A model generated the notes under the pieces. The model saw nothing but the letters and a program-made list of their open reading frames with translations. It was not told the origin of the DNA and did not search any database. From Channa striata (lineage: Eukaryota; Chordata; Actinopteri; Anabantiformes; Channidae), in assembly GCA_033026295.1 (NCBI GenBank), contig CM065173.1, positions 1,488,001 to 1,552,000 on the forward strand: a DNA stretch of 64,000 bases. The letters run 5' to 3'. The translations under genes were made by a program, and so were the position numbers. Of the stretch, positions 22,041-33,689 are shown one piece after another. Position 1 is the first letter of the stretch. Each line of letters begins with the position of its first letter.

Positions 22041-22802
22041 TAGTGTCATCAGCGTAGCAATGAAAATTTACAGTGCTTTCAGAGTGTTTTCTAATAATGT
22101 TGCCAAGGGAGACATTTATAGAGTAAAGACTATTGGTCCTAATACAGAGCCTCGTGGAATTCCATAACTAACTTTTGTGTGTGTGCAAGATTCATCATTA
22201 ACATCAACAAATTGGAATCTATCTGATAGATAAGATTTAAACCAGTTTAGTGGAGTTCCTCTAGGGTGACTGTGGCTCAGTTGGTTGCACGGTCGTCCAC
22301 CAATCCCACAGTTGTTGGTTCAATCCCTGGCTCCTCTGGTCAAGTCAAAGTGTCCTTGAGCAAGACACTGAACCCCACTAAGTCCCTGGAAGTCAAGTTG
22401 TTGGCCAGCTGCATAGCAGCTCCCCCATTGGTGTATGGATGTGTGTGTGAGTCGGTAGATAAGAAGCAGTGTAAAGTGCTTTGAGTACATACAGGTAGAA
22501 AAGCACTATATAAGTGCAGAACATTTTACCATTCCTTTAATCCCAATTACATGTTCCAGTCTCTGTAATAATGTTCTGTGATCAACTGTGTCAAATGCAG
22601 CACTAAGATCTAGCAGAACTAGTATAGAAACAAGTCCATTATCTGAAGCCAGAAGAAGATCGTTGGTGACTTTAATCAGTGCGGTTTCTGTGCTATGATG
22701 AACTCTAAATCCTGACTGAAATTCTTCAAACAAGTCGTTTCTGCGCAGGTGGTCACATAATTGCTTTACAACTACTTTTTCAAGTATTTTAGAATTAAAG
22801 GT
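22041..22802 (-). pseudogene. L2-type LINE RT fragment with intact YADD, split by a SINE
   Basis: Minus-strand RT. FEEFQSGFRVHHSTETALIK and VSILVLLDLSAAFDTVDH (motif A) are at 22540-22740. After the SINE come VSYGIPRGSVLGPI (motif B, Gln changed to Arg) near 22140-22175 and HCYADDT with YADD at 22045-22056. A stop precedes LGNIIRKHS. The open frame 22506-22733 covers the fingers and motif A. Both ends are truncated. At 22040 it joins Rex1 in the same reading frame (YADDTTLDLPGTYVR). Confidence 0.8.
22264..22531 (+). repeat. tRNA-headed SINE (family 1), best full-length copy
   Basis: Head with A-box TGGCTCAGTTGG (22273-22284) and B-box GGTTCAATCCC (22317-22327), the internal promoter of RNA polymerase III. 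The body contains AAGTGTCCTTGAGCAAGACA and AAAGTGCTTTGAGTACA; the tail is AAGCACTATATAAGTGCAG then ACATTTTACC. It splits an L2 RT frame. Near-identical flanks TTCCTCTA (22256-22263) and TTCCTTTA (22532-22539) look like a target-site duplication with one difference. Confidence 0.8.
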
Positions 22803-23360
22803 ACAGTACGCCTGTGTCAGCTGGGTTTGAGATTCATATAAAAGAGGCCTCGAGGATTTGCCCTCCCTCTTCCCCTGAGGCTGCCTGCTGAACTCATCCT
22901 CTCTCCTGCTTACATCTAGGCACTAACTCTTCACATTCTCTCATAAGAAGTGCTCTTATGCAAGAAAAAGTCCAAAAGAGTGTGCAGTTATCACCAATAG
23001 ATATATTGTGACTGTGACTGTGATTTACTGATGCCAAACATGTTATTAAAATGTTTTCTAAAAAGGACAAGAGGGTTTTGCAGAATTAAAAACATGGCAG
23101 ACTGCTTTTCTCAGTAATAATATTTTACCTAATCCAAATGTGATCAGTTATCAATGAGATCAACAGGGTTATTGCTTAGTAGAAAAGACTGACTATTCAA
23201 AAACACATTAATTTGATTTTGGAGGTTTGTGCATGAAAAGCAACTGTATTTAATAATCCAGCTGCTCCACAGAGTAATTAGAATAGAACTGAACTTTATT
23301 GTATCACTGTAACATATAAACCAAAATTGAAAAGCCATCCTAAAAACAGTGCCTCATCAA
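22803..23360. other. Unassigned spacer with a TATA-like box
   Basis: No gene or repeat is recognised. ATATAAAAG at 22836-22844 followed by a GC-richer stretch looks like a core promoter or a piece of an LTR, but no LTR ends, primer site or downstream ORF support it. Confidence 0.25.
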
Positions 23361-23361
23361 G

Positions 23362-24085
23362 CCAAAATTGACAAAAAATAGCTCACACATGGCTCCCCTG
23401 CTGGTGTAGGTGGGACAGCCTAGCATGGAGGGCAGTAGCCACAGTGTCCTCAGTTGATTTATTTGCCCTGTGGCAAAATGTGGTTCAAGTGTTGGTGGGA
23501 GCATTGCAGTGATGTGACTCTGGACCAGCTTTCAAAGCACTTCATTACCAGTGGAGTGAGAGCCACTGGCTGGTAGTCAACTGGGTCTGGAGGCTGGAGT
23601 TCCTTGGGCAGAGGGACTATAGTGGAGGACCTCAGGCATGGTGGGACAGTGGAATGAGACAGAAACTGACTGAAGGTCCTGGTAAATATGCCAGCCAGCT
23701 GGTCTGCAGTCTTTCAGTCCTGCCACACCCGCCTGCTGTTTTTTCTATCTAGGTGGTCCTCGATCTTTCTCCTGTGGTCCACTTTTGCCTTTCCGATGCC
23801 TCTCTTCAGGTTCATTTGAGCCATGCTGTGGGAGAGGCTCGTCGCCAGACCTGAAAGCTGTGTTCCTCTTTCATCCAGGACTGCTGTTTTGGGTAGACCT
23901 GGATGTGTCTGTGCAGTGCTTGATGTAACACAGAACACTGTCAGCTAACACCTCCAGATCCTGGTGTTCAAAGACTTCCCAAATGATCTTAGTGAAACAG
24001 TCCTCCAGCTTCTGGGAGGCACCTTCCAGCCAAGATTTCACAGTTTTTGTGATTATTTTCCTGAACGGGGCATATGCAGAGATCA
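23362..24085 (-). pseudogene. Rex1-type LINE, N-terminal RT region
   Basis: Minus-strand pieces in order: KIITKTVKSWLEGASQKLED (near 24060), a DTSRSTQNSSPG-type linker near 23880, CLRSSTIVPLPKELQPPD (near 23600), VDYQPVALTPLVMKCFES (near 23560), STEDTVATALHARLSHL (near 23430) and FFVNF at the motif A position (near 23365). Frameshifts separate them. The end overlaps the start of the 21560-22038 fragment in protein terms by about 14 residues, so the two are probably separate copies rather than one split copy. Confidence 0.7.
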
Positions 24086-24344
24086 AAAGCTTGTTGGGGT
24101 TTGTTATATTATTAAAATATAAAAATTTTTTACCTGTAAAGGCTGTACTTATTGTTAAAAGTGTATATCATATGAAACCAGAGTGAAATTCCTTTATTAT
24201 GCATAATAAAGAGTCTGATACAAAAAAAATGAATTAATTAAAAAAACAAATGGGAGACAAACTAACCATTTTCAAAATGTGAAAGCTAGCAAGTATTGCA
24301 TACAAATATATAATAATTTGAAACAAAGAAGCAATGTGAGAACA

Positions 24345-24712
24345 AAAAAGATCCCAAAACCCTTGGTGAAGTGGTGAAAAACCTGTTCATGATCCAAACC
24401 ATACAAGCTCAACTGTGAAGCACAGTGGAGGTGGTGTCATGGCTGATCCTGGAACAGACTCACTGATCCTTACTGGAATTAGAATTTGTAATGGTAGCAG
24501 CAGAGTGACTTCAGAGGTGTAAAGAAACATTTGGGCATTTTACAGAAAGATGCATCAACTAATTGGAGAAGCTTCATCCAGCAACTCAGTGATCTACAAA
24601 AGACTGTTACCTTCACAAAGACTTCATCACAAAGGTCAATCAACAGACTTTAAGGCAAGTGAACCTGCATTTTACCTGCTGAAGAAAAGCTAATCTAAAG
24701 AGGAAACCAAGA
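24345..24712 (+). pseudogene. Tc1-like transposase relic (second family)
   Basis: Plus-strand sequence GTGAAGCACAGTGGAGGTGG, TGGTGTCATGGCTGATCCTGG, a GTAGCAGCAGAGTGACTTCA stretch, ACAGAAAGATGCATCAACTA and GCATTTTACCTGCTGAAGAA matches, in order, the DDE half of a fish Tc1-like transposase (VKHSGGGVM-type motif). The catalytic QQDN segment is deleted: the text jumps from the SFIQQ-like position to the PDF region. No inverted repeats are visible. Confidence 0.65.
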
Positions 24713-24714
24713 GT

Positions 24715-27700
24715 TTGGCTACGTCAGTAAGCCACAGGGTTGACGCAGTCAGTGTTAGAAATGGTTGGCTAGTAGATTGCCTATTATACATCACCATTAA
24801 CAATATTTTATTAATTTCATGATAATAAAAATAAATAATTGGATAACGTTTTTTGGGATGATCCAGTGCTGTCAATGAGAGGCTGATCAAGGAGACCGTC
24901 AATAGTTTACACAAATCCTATGAAAAAAATTCTACTTGGTAACTGAGTTATAACTTGTGAGCCTGATAGTGATAATAATTACAGTGACATTAATTAAACT
25001 CTTCTTGCCTCAGTCTGAAGCTTTTGGTTTTTGTTTTGAGAAAGTAGATCTGCCCACTCTGAGCACTGAATGCAGACATTGCAAACAACAAAATGTGTCT
25101 GCTTTAAATTTAAATATTAATCATTTGAAACAGTCTGTTCCAGTCAGCTGATACAACAGGCAATATGTTCAATGAGAGGCCATATTATTATACTGTACAG
25201 TCTATATTTAAATCTCAGAAATCTGTCTACACTGTCGGCGCAGTCACAGGACTCTCCTGAGGCTTTTCTGGATCATCCTAAAATATTTTAAACTGTCCTC
25301 TGTACAAACATCATACACCTTCATTTTGGTTCCACATGCCATGAGAGTACACCATATATATTATCCAGGGCTCACCGCCATTCTCGTTCTCATGGCAGGC
25401 CTTCGCTGGCTGGCCAGAAAAGGAGGAGGTGCTACAGCTTTATAGCAGCACAGTCGTGCACTGCCCTGCCTCTGCTGTTCACAGTAGACTTTCCATTTTA
25501 CTCAGATAATTACACAATTATCCTGCTACACTCAAACAAAAATCCATCCGGGGTAATTGGCATGGTGGATATGGCGGCTGGAGGAGTTGGGGTGGGGTAT
25601 CAGGAATCCACCAGAGTGAGCATCTGGGGGAACAAATCCAGATAAGTCAGGGAGAAAAAGGGAGGGGGAAAAGCTGCACTTATTCAATTTTAATCACACC
25701 ACTTTACAAGCCTTTAAATAGCCTTCACCAGTCTCCTGGCTTGCAGCCCTGCCACTAACCTGTTATCAATGCCAAAAATATCTGTTTAAATGTCAGTGTG
25801 AGCGCAGAATGGAGACGCAGTAACAGGTGCCCTGTCTGAGGTGAACTGCAGTAATGCCCCCATTATTGGTTTCTCATAGAGCTGTTACATGTTGCATTGT
25901 TGCAGCTTGCGACAGAGAATTCTGTGGGTAAAGAAGCTCAATTATTGGGACAGAAACACACAAAGGCACATAATGGCAAACAGAATGGGGGCTGCCCAGA
26001 GTACACGTGTTGTCCATAAAATAACCTTGATAAAAATAATTGAATTTGGCTAAGATAAGATTAACTTGCATTGGGTTCGTGCAAAAAGACCCAAACTGTA
26101 TGACAGGAATAATCCCCCCCCCCCCCTTCCTCCCCCTCCAAAGAGTGTATGCAGCAAAAAGAAAAGAAAACAACTGTGGGGGAATCAAATGTGAATTCAG
26201 GCTCTCAGTGGCCAACACTCCTGCCCAAACGGCTGTGGATGTCCTGATTACCATGTACGTTCATACAGCCCTTTTAAATGTGCTGAGACGGGCTTTAAAC
26301 AAGATTCAACACTTTAAACCCCAGCAGACTTAATTAAGGGTGGGACCTAACGCATGCAGAGACGAGCAAGGAAAAGAAAGAGAGGAGAGAGAACTGGATC
26401 TGTGGAGGACGGGGAAGGTATGGAAATGTAATTTGGGAAGGACGGGTGTGAGGAAGGCCGTGCTTGTGCTTCATTGCTGTCCACCAGTTATTGTCCACAC
26501 TGAGCGTAAGAACTAACACATACAGCAAAACAGCAAAGTACCTTAAACCCCCCAACTCCAAACCAGCCAAAAATATCAAAGAGTGCCCGGCATGGGGGTG
26601 GGGTGTTGTTGAAGCAGCCCAGCTTCATTTCTATACGGCTGTTATATGTCAGTAAAAAAAAAATGTCAGCAAAGGTTCTAAAATGAGAAGCGTAATTATA
26701 GGATTTGTACATAACTGCTCCAACATTTTTTTTACATCTATTCCTAAAGAATCCTCTGTCCCAGTTCTGCTCTCACCTTAATTTACATCCTCGTCAGAAC
26801 ATTTAGTGCACAAACTGAGGCCCAGGCACTTTGGCTGGGAGACTCTTACCTCACTGTAACTGATGACGGTTATAGGTTATGAAAAAGGAAGATTTGACTT
26901 TGTGTATCACACGGCTCTGTTACAAAACTGAATGCAGGGAATCCAAAGGACTTTACATAAAGCAGGATAATCTCATTCAGAGTCTAGAAACAGGTGGTCA
27001 AATTGTTCAACTGCCAGTAGAAATGGGAAACTTTCAAATTTAAAGTGACATTTTTTTAAATAATTTTTGTCAAACAAATGAGGCTTGTGGTGCGTCAGTC
27101 TTTTCCTGCCTGGTCTACTGCATTACATCACGCACATAATTTTTCAATGGGTCCACTTGATCTTTTCTGAAACATACATTCCCTTCACCGGGTTAATTAG
27201 AGTTTCCTTTACTGCTCACCTGATTTTTTTGACTTTATTAACATGCAGAAAACAGCCACGTCAGTGCGTGGACTGACAGCTCCCTAAGTGAGTTTACTCA
27301 GAGCTCCTCATTCAAAACTCATTCTGCCATCCAATTCAAATGTTGGACATATCTGCATCGGGGAGAGAGACACTTGTGCTGGCGTCATCTTGTCATGCAG
27401 CAGGAATCGTCCGACTCACACAAAATCTGTCAAACGCTTTCCCTCATTCTGATCAACACAAGAGAATTGTACAATTACAAAACCCTACACAATGCCGGTC
27501 CTCCCGAGAGCTTTGATGACAGCTGTTTTTAATTCTCTTTCAAGGCTTATGGTAGTAGTTAATTTTATTAAATTTCATGGTCGGGGTGTGTACGTGGCCA
27601 AAAATGGTCTTTGCTGACAGTCCACAGACAGTGATTGTGGTTGGCTGCAATGATGTATCAATGCAGCAGGAAAAGCTCTTTATTCCAGAACAATATACAC

Positions 27701-28750
27701 CACTCAGAGCGCAGGGGAGAAAAAACATCCCTTTACAAGATAAAATTACTTTTTCCGCCAGAGAGACAGAAAAATGATAGAAATAATATACCATTCATGG
27801 TACTGGAGAGCGGGGAGAGGGAAGAAGTTGGGCATGTTTTATATGCTTTTCCCAAACTCATAAACACCACTGCTGACCAGTGCAGAAAAACGTGCATCCC
27901 CGTGTTTAAAAAAAATAACAATATTGGTACCTATTGAATTCAGATGCAAGCAATGCTGCGTGTAACAGATAAGGACCTGATAGAATCTGTCTTTGCTCTT
28001 TCTTAGCCAGAGAGGTCACTGTATGAGTCAAACAGAGGGGCCACATTGATAATTCAAACTGAACATTACTTTGCAGACAATTCACCCTGTAATCCACATG
28101 CCTCCCATACCAGGTGGCTGTGGCTAGATTGCATTTTATATACAAAAATCCTTCTTTTCTGAGGGCCATCATATTCACTCAATATCTAATGATGTACAGA
28201 AATGTTCAAATACTGTAAATCCACAACATGTGGAAGCAGGCGAAGGCTCTCTGGAAACTCTTTTAAGGCAAAGTTAAGTTGTTCGGTATGAGTTAGTCTG
28301 ATTTTCAAGTTAATTCCTCGTCACCAAGAAAAACTTTTAATCCCTAAGAGAGCTGAAGTAATATTTTAAATATTACTTAATTCCTTGCTAGCATGATAAA
28401 TTACACCAGAAACCACGTTCTTCTGTGTAACACCAATAGACTTTCCACTGCTAAGCTTTTTAAAATTAGAACAAATCTTATATACACTCATCTGGTTGTA
28501 TATGGGAATATGCCTCCCCACAGTAGTACATTAGTTGAGCGTACAGCACATTAAACTGAACATATAAATTAAATGCAGAAGCAGTGCACCCTTAACACAT
28601 ATAATTTGTTTTTCTGTGGTTGTCATAGGGATAACACCAACCTCTGACCTCTTCAGCCTTGACGAGGTCCCCTGACAGACCTTTCTTCATGAATTTTTTA
28701 AGCAAGACTCTGCAGTTCAAAGTTTCTGTGAACCCCAAGAAATAAGTTCC
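24715..28750. other. Long repeat-poor stretch, no gene seen
   Basis: About 4 kb without recognisable transposons. Open frames such as 25874-26254 and 27635-27937 have no motif and both strands are equally open. A C13 homopolymer lies at 26114-26126. Scarcity of repeats, compared with the flanks, fits an intron or regulatory landscape under constraint, which is inference. Confidence 0.35.
26114..26126. repeat. Poly-C tract
   Basis: Thirteen consecutive C followed by a CT-rich stretch. Confidence 0.9.
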
Positions 28751-28759
28751 CTGATTAGT

Positions 28760-29250
28760 GTGGCTGAAAATGCTCCAGGTCGGCCCTGCTCAATGCTGGA
28801 CCATTTACATGCTGTGAGGTTTGCTGATGAGCTCCTTGTCTAGCTGAAGAGGATAACCACAGATAATCAGCTGACAGGTGAGTAGGCGCCAACATCCAGA
28901 AAGTCAGCAGTTTGGATAGCATCAACATATCTCTGTAGTTTATCGCAATTTGTAGTACTTGAGCTGAGAACCAATCCAAGTGTGCAGGTGTGTCTGCATG
29001 AACTAGGAGATTTAAATCAACCACGAACGGTGACATATTTATGAATTCTAGGGTGTCATTCAGTGCCAACAAAATCAAAAAGTGAATTACAAAATCCCTC
29101 CAAGCACTGCTGGTTTTTCACACCAACCACCACATTCAGAGGTCCAGAGGAATTTGCAGTCAGGGTCAGGCAGTCGAAACTGGACGCCAGCAAAACCATG
29201 GTATGCTTTGATGCCACACCCATCTTTAGCTGGATCGCCACCACTGATCA
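28760..29250 (-). pseudogene. Possible LINE endonuclease relic
   Basis: On the minus strand, two frames contain SGPLNVVVGVKNQQ and FVVDLNLLVHADTPAHLDWF. The second resembles the GDFNLHVDTP block of L2/CR1 endonucleases with G changed to V-type residues. Stops and a frameshift lie between them. No RT follows. The similarity is limited; chance cannot be excluded. Confidence 0.3.
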
Positions 29251-29262
29251 GAAGATTCAATT

Positions 29263-29482
29263 TTTTCAATTCAATACAACTTTATTTATATAGCGCCAAT
29301 TTACAACAGTCGTCTCAAGGCACTTTACATAATAAAGTCATTTAGAGAAAACCCAAACCCAAAACCCAACTTGAGCAGCTATAGGCAACAGTGGAGAGGA
29401 AAAACTCCCTTTAACGGAAGAAACCTCCAGCAGAACCAGGCTCAGGGTGGGCTGAGTGGAAAACATTGGGCAGGTTACAGCA
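29263..29482 (-). mobile_element. L2-type LINE 3'-UTR and terminus
   Basis: TTCAATTCAATACAAC tail, TATTTATATAGCGCCAATTT, GGCACTTTACATAATAAAG, GGAGAGGAAAAACTCCC and GGGTGGGCTGAGTGGAAAAC, minus orientation. Compared with the 11251 copy, the GCGGCCATCTGCC part is deleted. No coding sequence remains. Confidence 0.8.
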
Positions 29483-29484
29483 AC

Positions 29485-30235
29485 ACTCACAGTAGAACCA
29501 CAATACACTGTACAGACGTTACTGTGAAATTCTCAAAACTTACTGACACTCAGTTTGCTGCTTTATTTCATATTGCCAGGTTATTACTATTAAGCTATGC
29601 AGGTAATTTATTAACAGGGAATTAGTAAATTTAGACAGCACTGAAGTATATAGAACAGTAAATTACTGTATTTTCTTTACAGCGAGCTGTAGATAAAAAT
29701 TATATTTGCAAAATATAATTACCATTCACTTGTATCATGTTTATTTTAAAACCTAGCACTGTAATGCTAATTTTTACGCTGATGATACTATTTGTACCAT
29801 CTTGACAAATAATGCAATTAATTAAATAAATGTATTGTAGGAAAATGTAGAACATCTCCCTGTGAAATGTAGTGAATTAGCATTAAAATGTAGCGTGCTG
29901 TTATAGGAAATACAGTAGTCATACTGTACAGACTGCTGATAGTACTGAGTTACCATAGTTACATGCAAGTAAATTCTTTGGCACAAAGAAATGAGATATT
30001 CCACTTGATGCCAAGAGATAAAATATATAAAACCAGACCTTTACAGTAACACATTTAAACACAGGGGCTTCTGGCCTGTGTCTTTACACAGATTTTAGGA
30101 TGCAAACATACAAAGTTTCTATAAGACTCGTCTGGCCCTCATTTGTCACCCGACCTTTCCCCTCTTTAACCCGTCCACCTGTGATCGTAACTGGCTTATT
30201 GAAGGACAGTTCTTCATTATTCAATTGCAGACTGG
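29485..30235. other. AT-rich sequence, nothing recognised
   Basis: AT-rich, no coding region or repeat identified. Confidence 0.35.
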
Positions 30236-30322
30236 TGGCTTAATGGGTAGGACAGTGGGCAGGACATCGCAGATGTCTCCTGCTTTGATTCCCACTAGGC
30301 TCGTCCTTGAGTGAGACACTCA
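30236..30322 (+). repeat. Possible SINE head fragment
   Basis: GGTGGCTTAATGGGTAGGAC resembles a tRNA A-box region and TTTGATTCCCACTAGG a B-box, followed by GTCCTTGAGTGAGACACTCA like family 1. Short and diverged. Confidence 0.35.
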
Positions 30323-30458
30323 TGGCTCCCTGGACGTTGCTCCCTCAGATACATAAGCTCAATGATGACAACAAAGCTTCTGTTCCACTATCATTAATGT
30401 GCTATGATAAGTTACTCAACAGATATTGTTTGTGCTCTTCTGCCTGTTTCCTGTGCAA

Positions 30459-30489
30459 CCCCCCCCCACACACACACACACACACACAC
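30459..30489. repeat. C-run and (CA)n microsatellite
   Basis: Nine C followed by about eleven CA units. Confidence 0.9.
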
Positions 30490-30559
30490 GCTCAGTTCTC
30501 TTTCCTCCTCTTTCGGAATTTAACTTCAACCTGTCAATTAAAGCGTGAGAGGGCAACTA

Positions 30560-31370
30560 AAAGAAAAGAAGAAGGGAGAGGAGACAGCAAGAAGCCCATT
30601 ACTAATTAGGCAACTGTGTAATTTTAATTAGCTGTTTTGATAATTAAACTAATTAGTTCCCTTGTGTTTCCACAATGTGCAGTCGACTGGAGTTTTTTTT
30701 TATATCAAGGCTTCAGAGCTGCACTCCGTTGGTTAATTAGTCACTTTTGCATCAGAAAGCTTTATTGATAGCCTTAATTTGCAGTTGAAATGAGAAATCT
30801 GCTGTCAATAATTTGGATAATTGCTTGCTGTTTGATTGCAGAGAACAAAAGTAAGCAGCCCCAGCTCCACGAATCCTCAAATCCCCGGGGTTGTTTTCGT
30901 AATACTTAGGCTCCATGATCTACATATCGGCAACAAAACTCCCTCCTGCAAGCGACTCCTTCTTGACCTCGCTAACTAGACGAGATAAGTCAAAGATTGA
31001 CCCGCCACACCCCTCTCCCATCCTTAGTCCCAAAACGCCTCCTTAAAACACCACCCACAGCCCAGCCTCTAATTCTTCCTCTTTTGCAAGCTAACTTTTA
31101 AGTGTCCTGCGTGTGCAGTAATTGGAAAAGAAGACAAGGGAGAAAAAAAAACCGAAGGAAAGTTACTGCATGCTTTGTAGCTAATTAGTGTCCTTGGAAT
31201 TAAATGAGGAGCTTGTTGTGCACCTTCAGCTCCTGCGGCCCATGTTTGTGAATTGAATAATTGATTCTCCTCCACTAATCAGAGAGTGACATAATGAGCC
31301 AGTTTAATTAAATGGGGATCTAACCTGGTGAACACTGGGAAAATATTTGCTCATTTATAGTTAATCAGGA
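30560..31370. promoter_or_regulatory. TAATTA-rich candidate conserved non-coding element
   Basis: Dense homeodomain-type cores: ACTAATTAGG (30601), TTTTAATTAGC (30622), ACTAATTAG (30648), GGTTAATTAG (30731), AGCTAATTAG (31179) and TTTAATTAAATG (31302). They lie in high-complexity sequence with no repeats or coding frame. Such clusters are typical of deeply conserved developmental enhancers in vertebrates. Function and target gene are unknown. Confidence 0.35.
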
Positions 31371-31374
31371 ATAA

Positions 31375-33685
31375 CACAGTGAGTGGGGGGGGGTGTACAG
31401 GATGGATGGATCGTGTGTGTTTGTGCATGGGTGCTAGGTAAAGCAGCTAACAGCAGAATGGCAAGATGCAAAGAAGAAAGTGCTTATATAATATGCTGCA
31501 CAGCAGAATGTAATATCTTTTAATCCATATTACAGCATCACAGTTTCCCTTCTACCTTAAACAAATCTTGGAATTAAATGGACTGGTAAGAAATAACTTA
31601 TATAAACTAGCTTTACTCTGTAGGAATGCATTGCATAGATCCTAGTCTTAGAGCTTGGTCATAAATAGTATGGTTTATTCACGTCCTGTCCAAACAAAAG
31701 ATTGAACTAAGCAAATAGGTTAGAGATCTTCCATTTAATCATTTCTCAGTTATTAAAATGGCTCTACAAGCTATTCAGTCCTAACTGATGCACTGAGTGG
31801 CCAGGTTTTTCCAGCTGCAGATTTTATTTTTGATGAAAGTCCTTAGAATTCAATGTCCAGCGTGCACTAAAGAAGTCCCTTTTATTTAAAGGGCATGTAG
31901 CAGTTAGTCCAAGTATCACTAATGTTACAGTGTTACTGCAAGAACTGTACGCAAAGAAGTCATACAGTTTATATATGTAATATTTACCTTTTACCACAAT
32001 GGCCATTTAGACCATATGTATGCCATGCTAATCTTTCTCAGCCCTGCAGAACTGCTTTGGTGGCTGTTTTGAATAGTATCTAAATCTTTTTCCTTCACTT
32101 GTGATTTGTTTGATGTTAGTCCCCTCAAACTTTAAGTGCAAAAGGTGACAAAGACCCAAGGAAAGAAGTAACAAGAAAATATATTTTTAGAGCAAAGAGA
32201 CATTGGTTCCTCATGGATGGGGTGGCCTTGTTGGTTTGGAGTTTGTATGCTTTTTGCAATTATTCACATTGTCCCAATGCTATGGCTCACAAAGTAAAGT
32301 AAAAAAGTATTTTTGAGGGCAAAGATTAAGCTTTAAAAACAGGCCATAAAAGACAGACAACAACTACTACTAATAATAATATTAGTAGTAGCAGTAGTTG
32401 TAGAACATTCTGATCAAGGCAGTATGACGTGTCTGTTGATGTTTTCTTTAATGCACTAGACCGGTGGTAGTCACCTGACATAGTCTGTGAATAAGGAAAA
32501 GGAACGAAGCTTTTCTGTTTGTTTCACTGTGCATGACAGGCATAGCAGTCAACAACAGGCAGAGAGAGGAGGCAAAAGTGGGGGGGTGTAGAGGGACCAC
32601 ACAAACCTCCAACACCTCTTCCATTCTCACAAACACCAGCTGCCCAAACTTTAGTATGTCAAGTTATCCTACCAGGGGTAAAGATAGTCTTGATCGTGAT
32701 CTTGATCATACATCTTGTTAGCTGAAATGTGCAAAAATATTAAAGATTGATGGTCTATGTCCAGATAAAACAAGGACAGATGATAGTATTATGTGCTGTG
32801 GCTAAAAATGGTCCGATCCAATGACCAGAATGCATTGCTCTCTTACGTATCCCGAGCCACTCTCCAGCTCCTCTCCAATTGGTCTGACCTGTGCAAGCTC
32901 CCTTCGGGGCATCGGTTTAAATGTAGCCTAATGTCTCTAGCTTACAGAGAAATGTTCGCACATTGCTAGTTTAATTTCTTTTAATCCTATATTTTTTGCT
33001 CAGAATATTCTTCTAGGCACAATGGTGTGAATCTGCACTGAATCGGCAGCCACTAAAAAAATTGTGGTGGAATTAGCGATTACCATAAAACAAAAGGAAA
33101 CTGCCATTCCTTCCAAAAATCTGGACAACGATAAGCTGGGACCTTCTACTAGGTAAGGTCACAATATTGTTGCTTAGTAATTACCCTGTTTTTTTTTAAG
33201 TAGCCCAAGTACTGTGTAAGCTTATCTAAAATGGCACTTTATCAAACTGTATTTCGTATGTAATTGAAGGCCTCCCTTGCGTCGGCTTCAGTCTGCTCCA
33301 CTGCTGCTTCAGCAACTGCTTCAGTTAGAGTAGCAGGACCATCTTCCTCCCAGCAATACAAGTATGTGTGAACTCAGCTGAAGTCCATAAGCAAACGGAT
33401 TGTGTGAGAAAACTGCATTATATGGTAGGACTGTGATAAATTTAAAAAAATAAATACAAATGTCTGGGCTACGGGTCTCTCTTCTGTGCTGAAGGTGGCT
33501 AATAAACAACACTTAAAAACAAATCACATGTGTTGCACATATCCACCTTTTTGAAAAGACATTTGAGCTACATTTACTTTGACTTACAGTTTATGTAATT
33601 CTTTTCAAATCGTGTTATGCCACTTAATTAGCCGTGTTTGTGACTCATTCATTACTTTGACATTTATATAGGCTGACGACTGAAG
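31375..33685. other. Mostly unique sequence, no gene seen
   Basis: No coding region is recognised. A G-run and GGATGGATGGAT stretch at about 31385-31412 may be the tail of a SINE. An inverted repeat with 11-bp arms lies at 32364-32391. The rest is AT-rich single-copy-looking DNA. Confidence 0.35.
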
Positions 33686-33689
33686 ATTA

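Noticed and set aside
22264..22340. A genuine tRNA gene
   Set aside because: A- and B-boxes are present, but the sequence does not fold as a full cloverleaf with an anticodon stem I can define, and it continues into a SINE body and tail.
21560..24085. A single Rex1 copy split by an L2 insertion
   Set aside because: The two Rex1 pieces overlap by about 14 residues around motif A, more than a target duplication would give, so two separate fragments are more likely.
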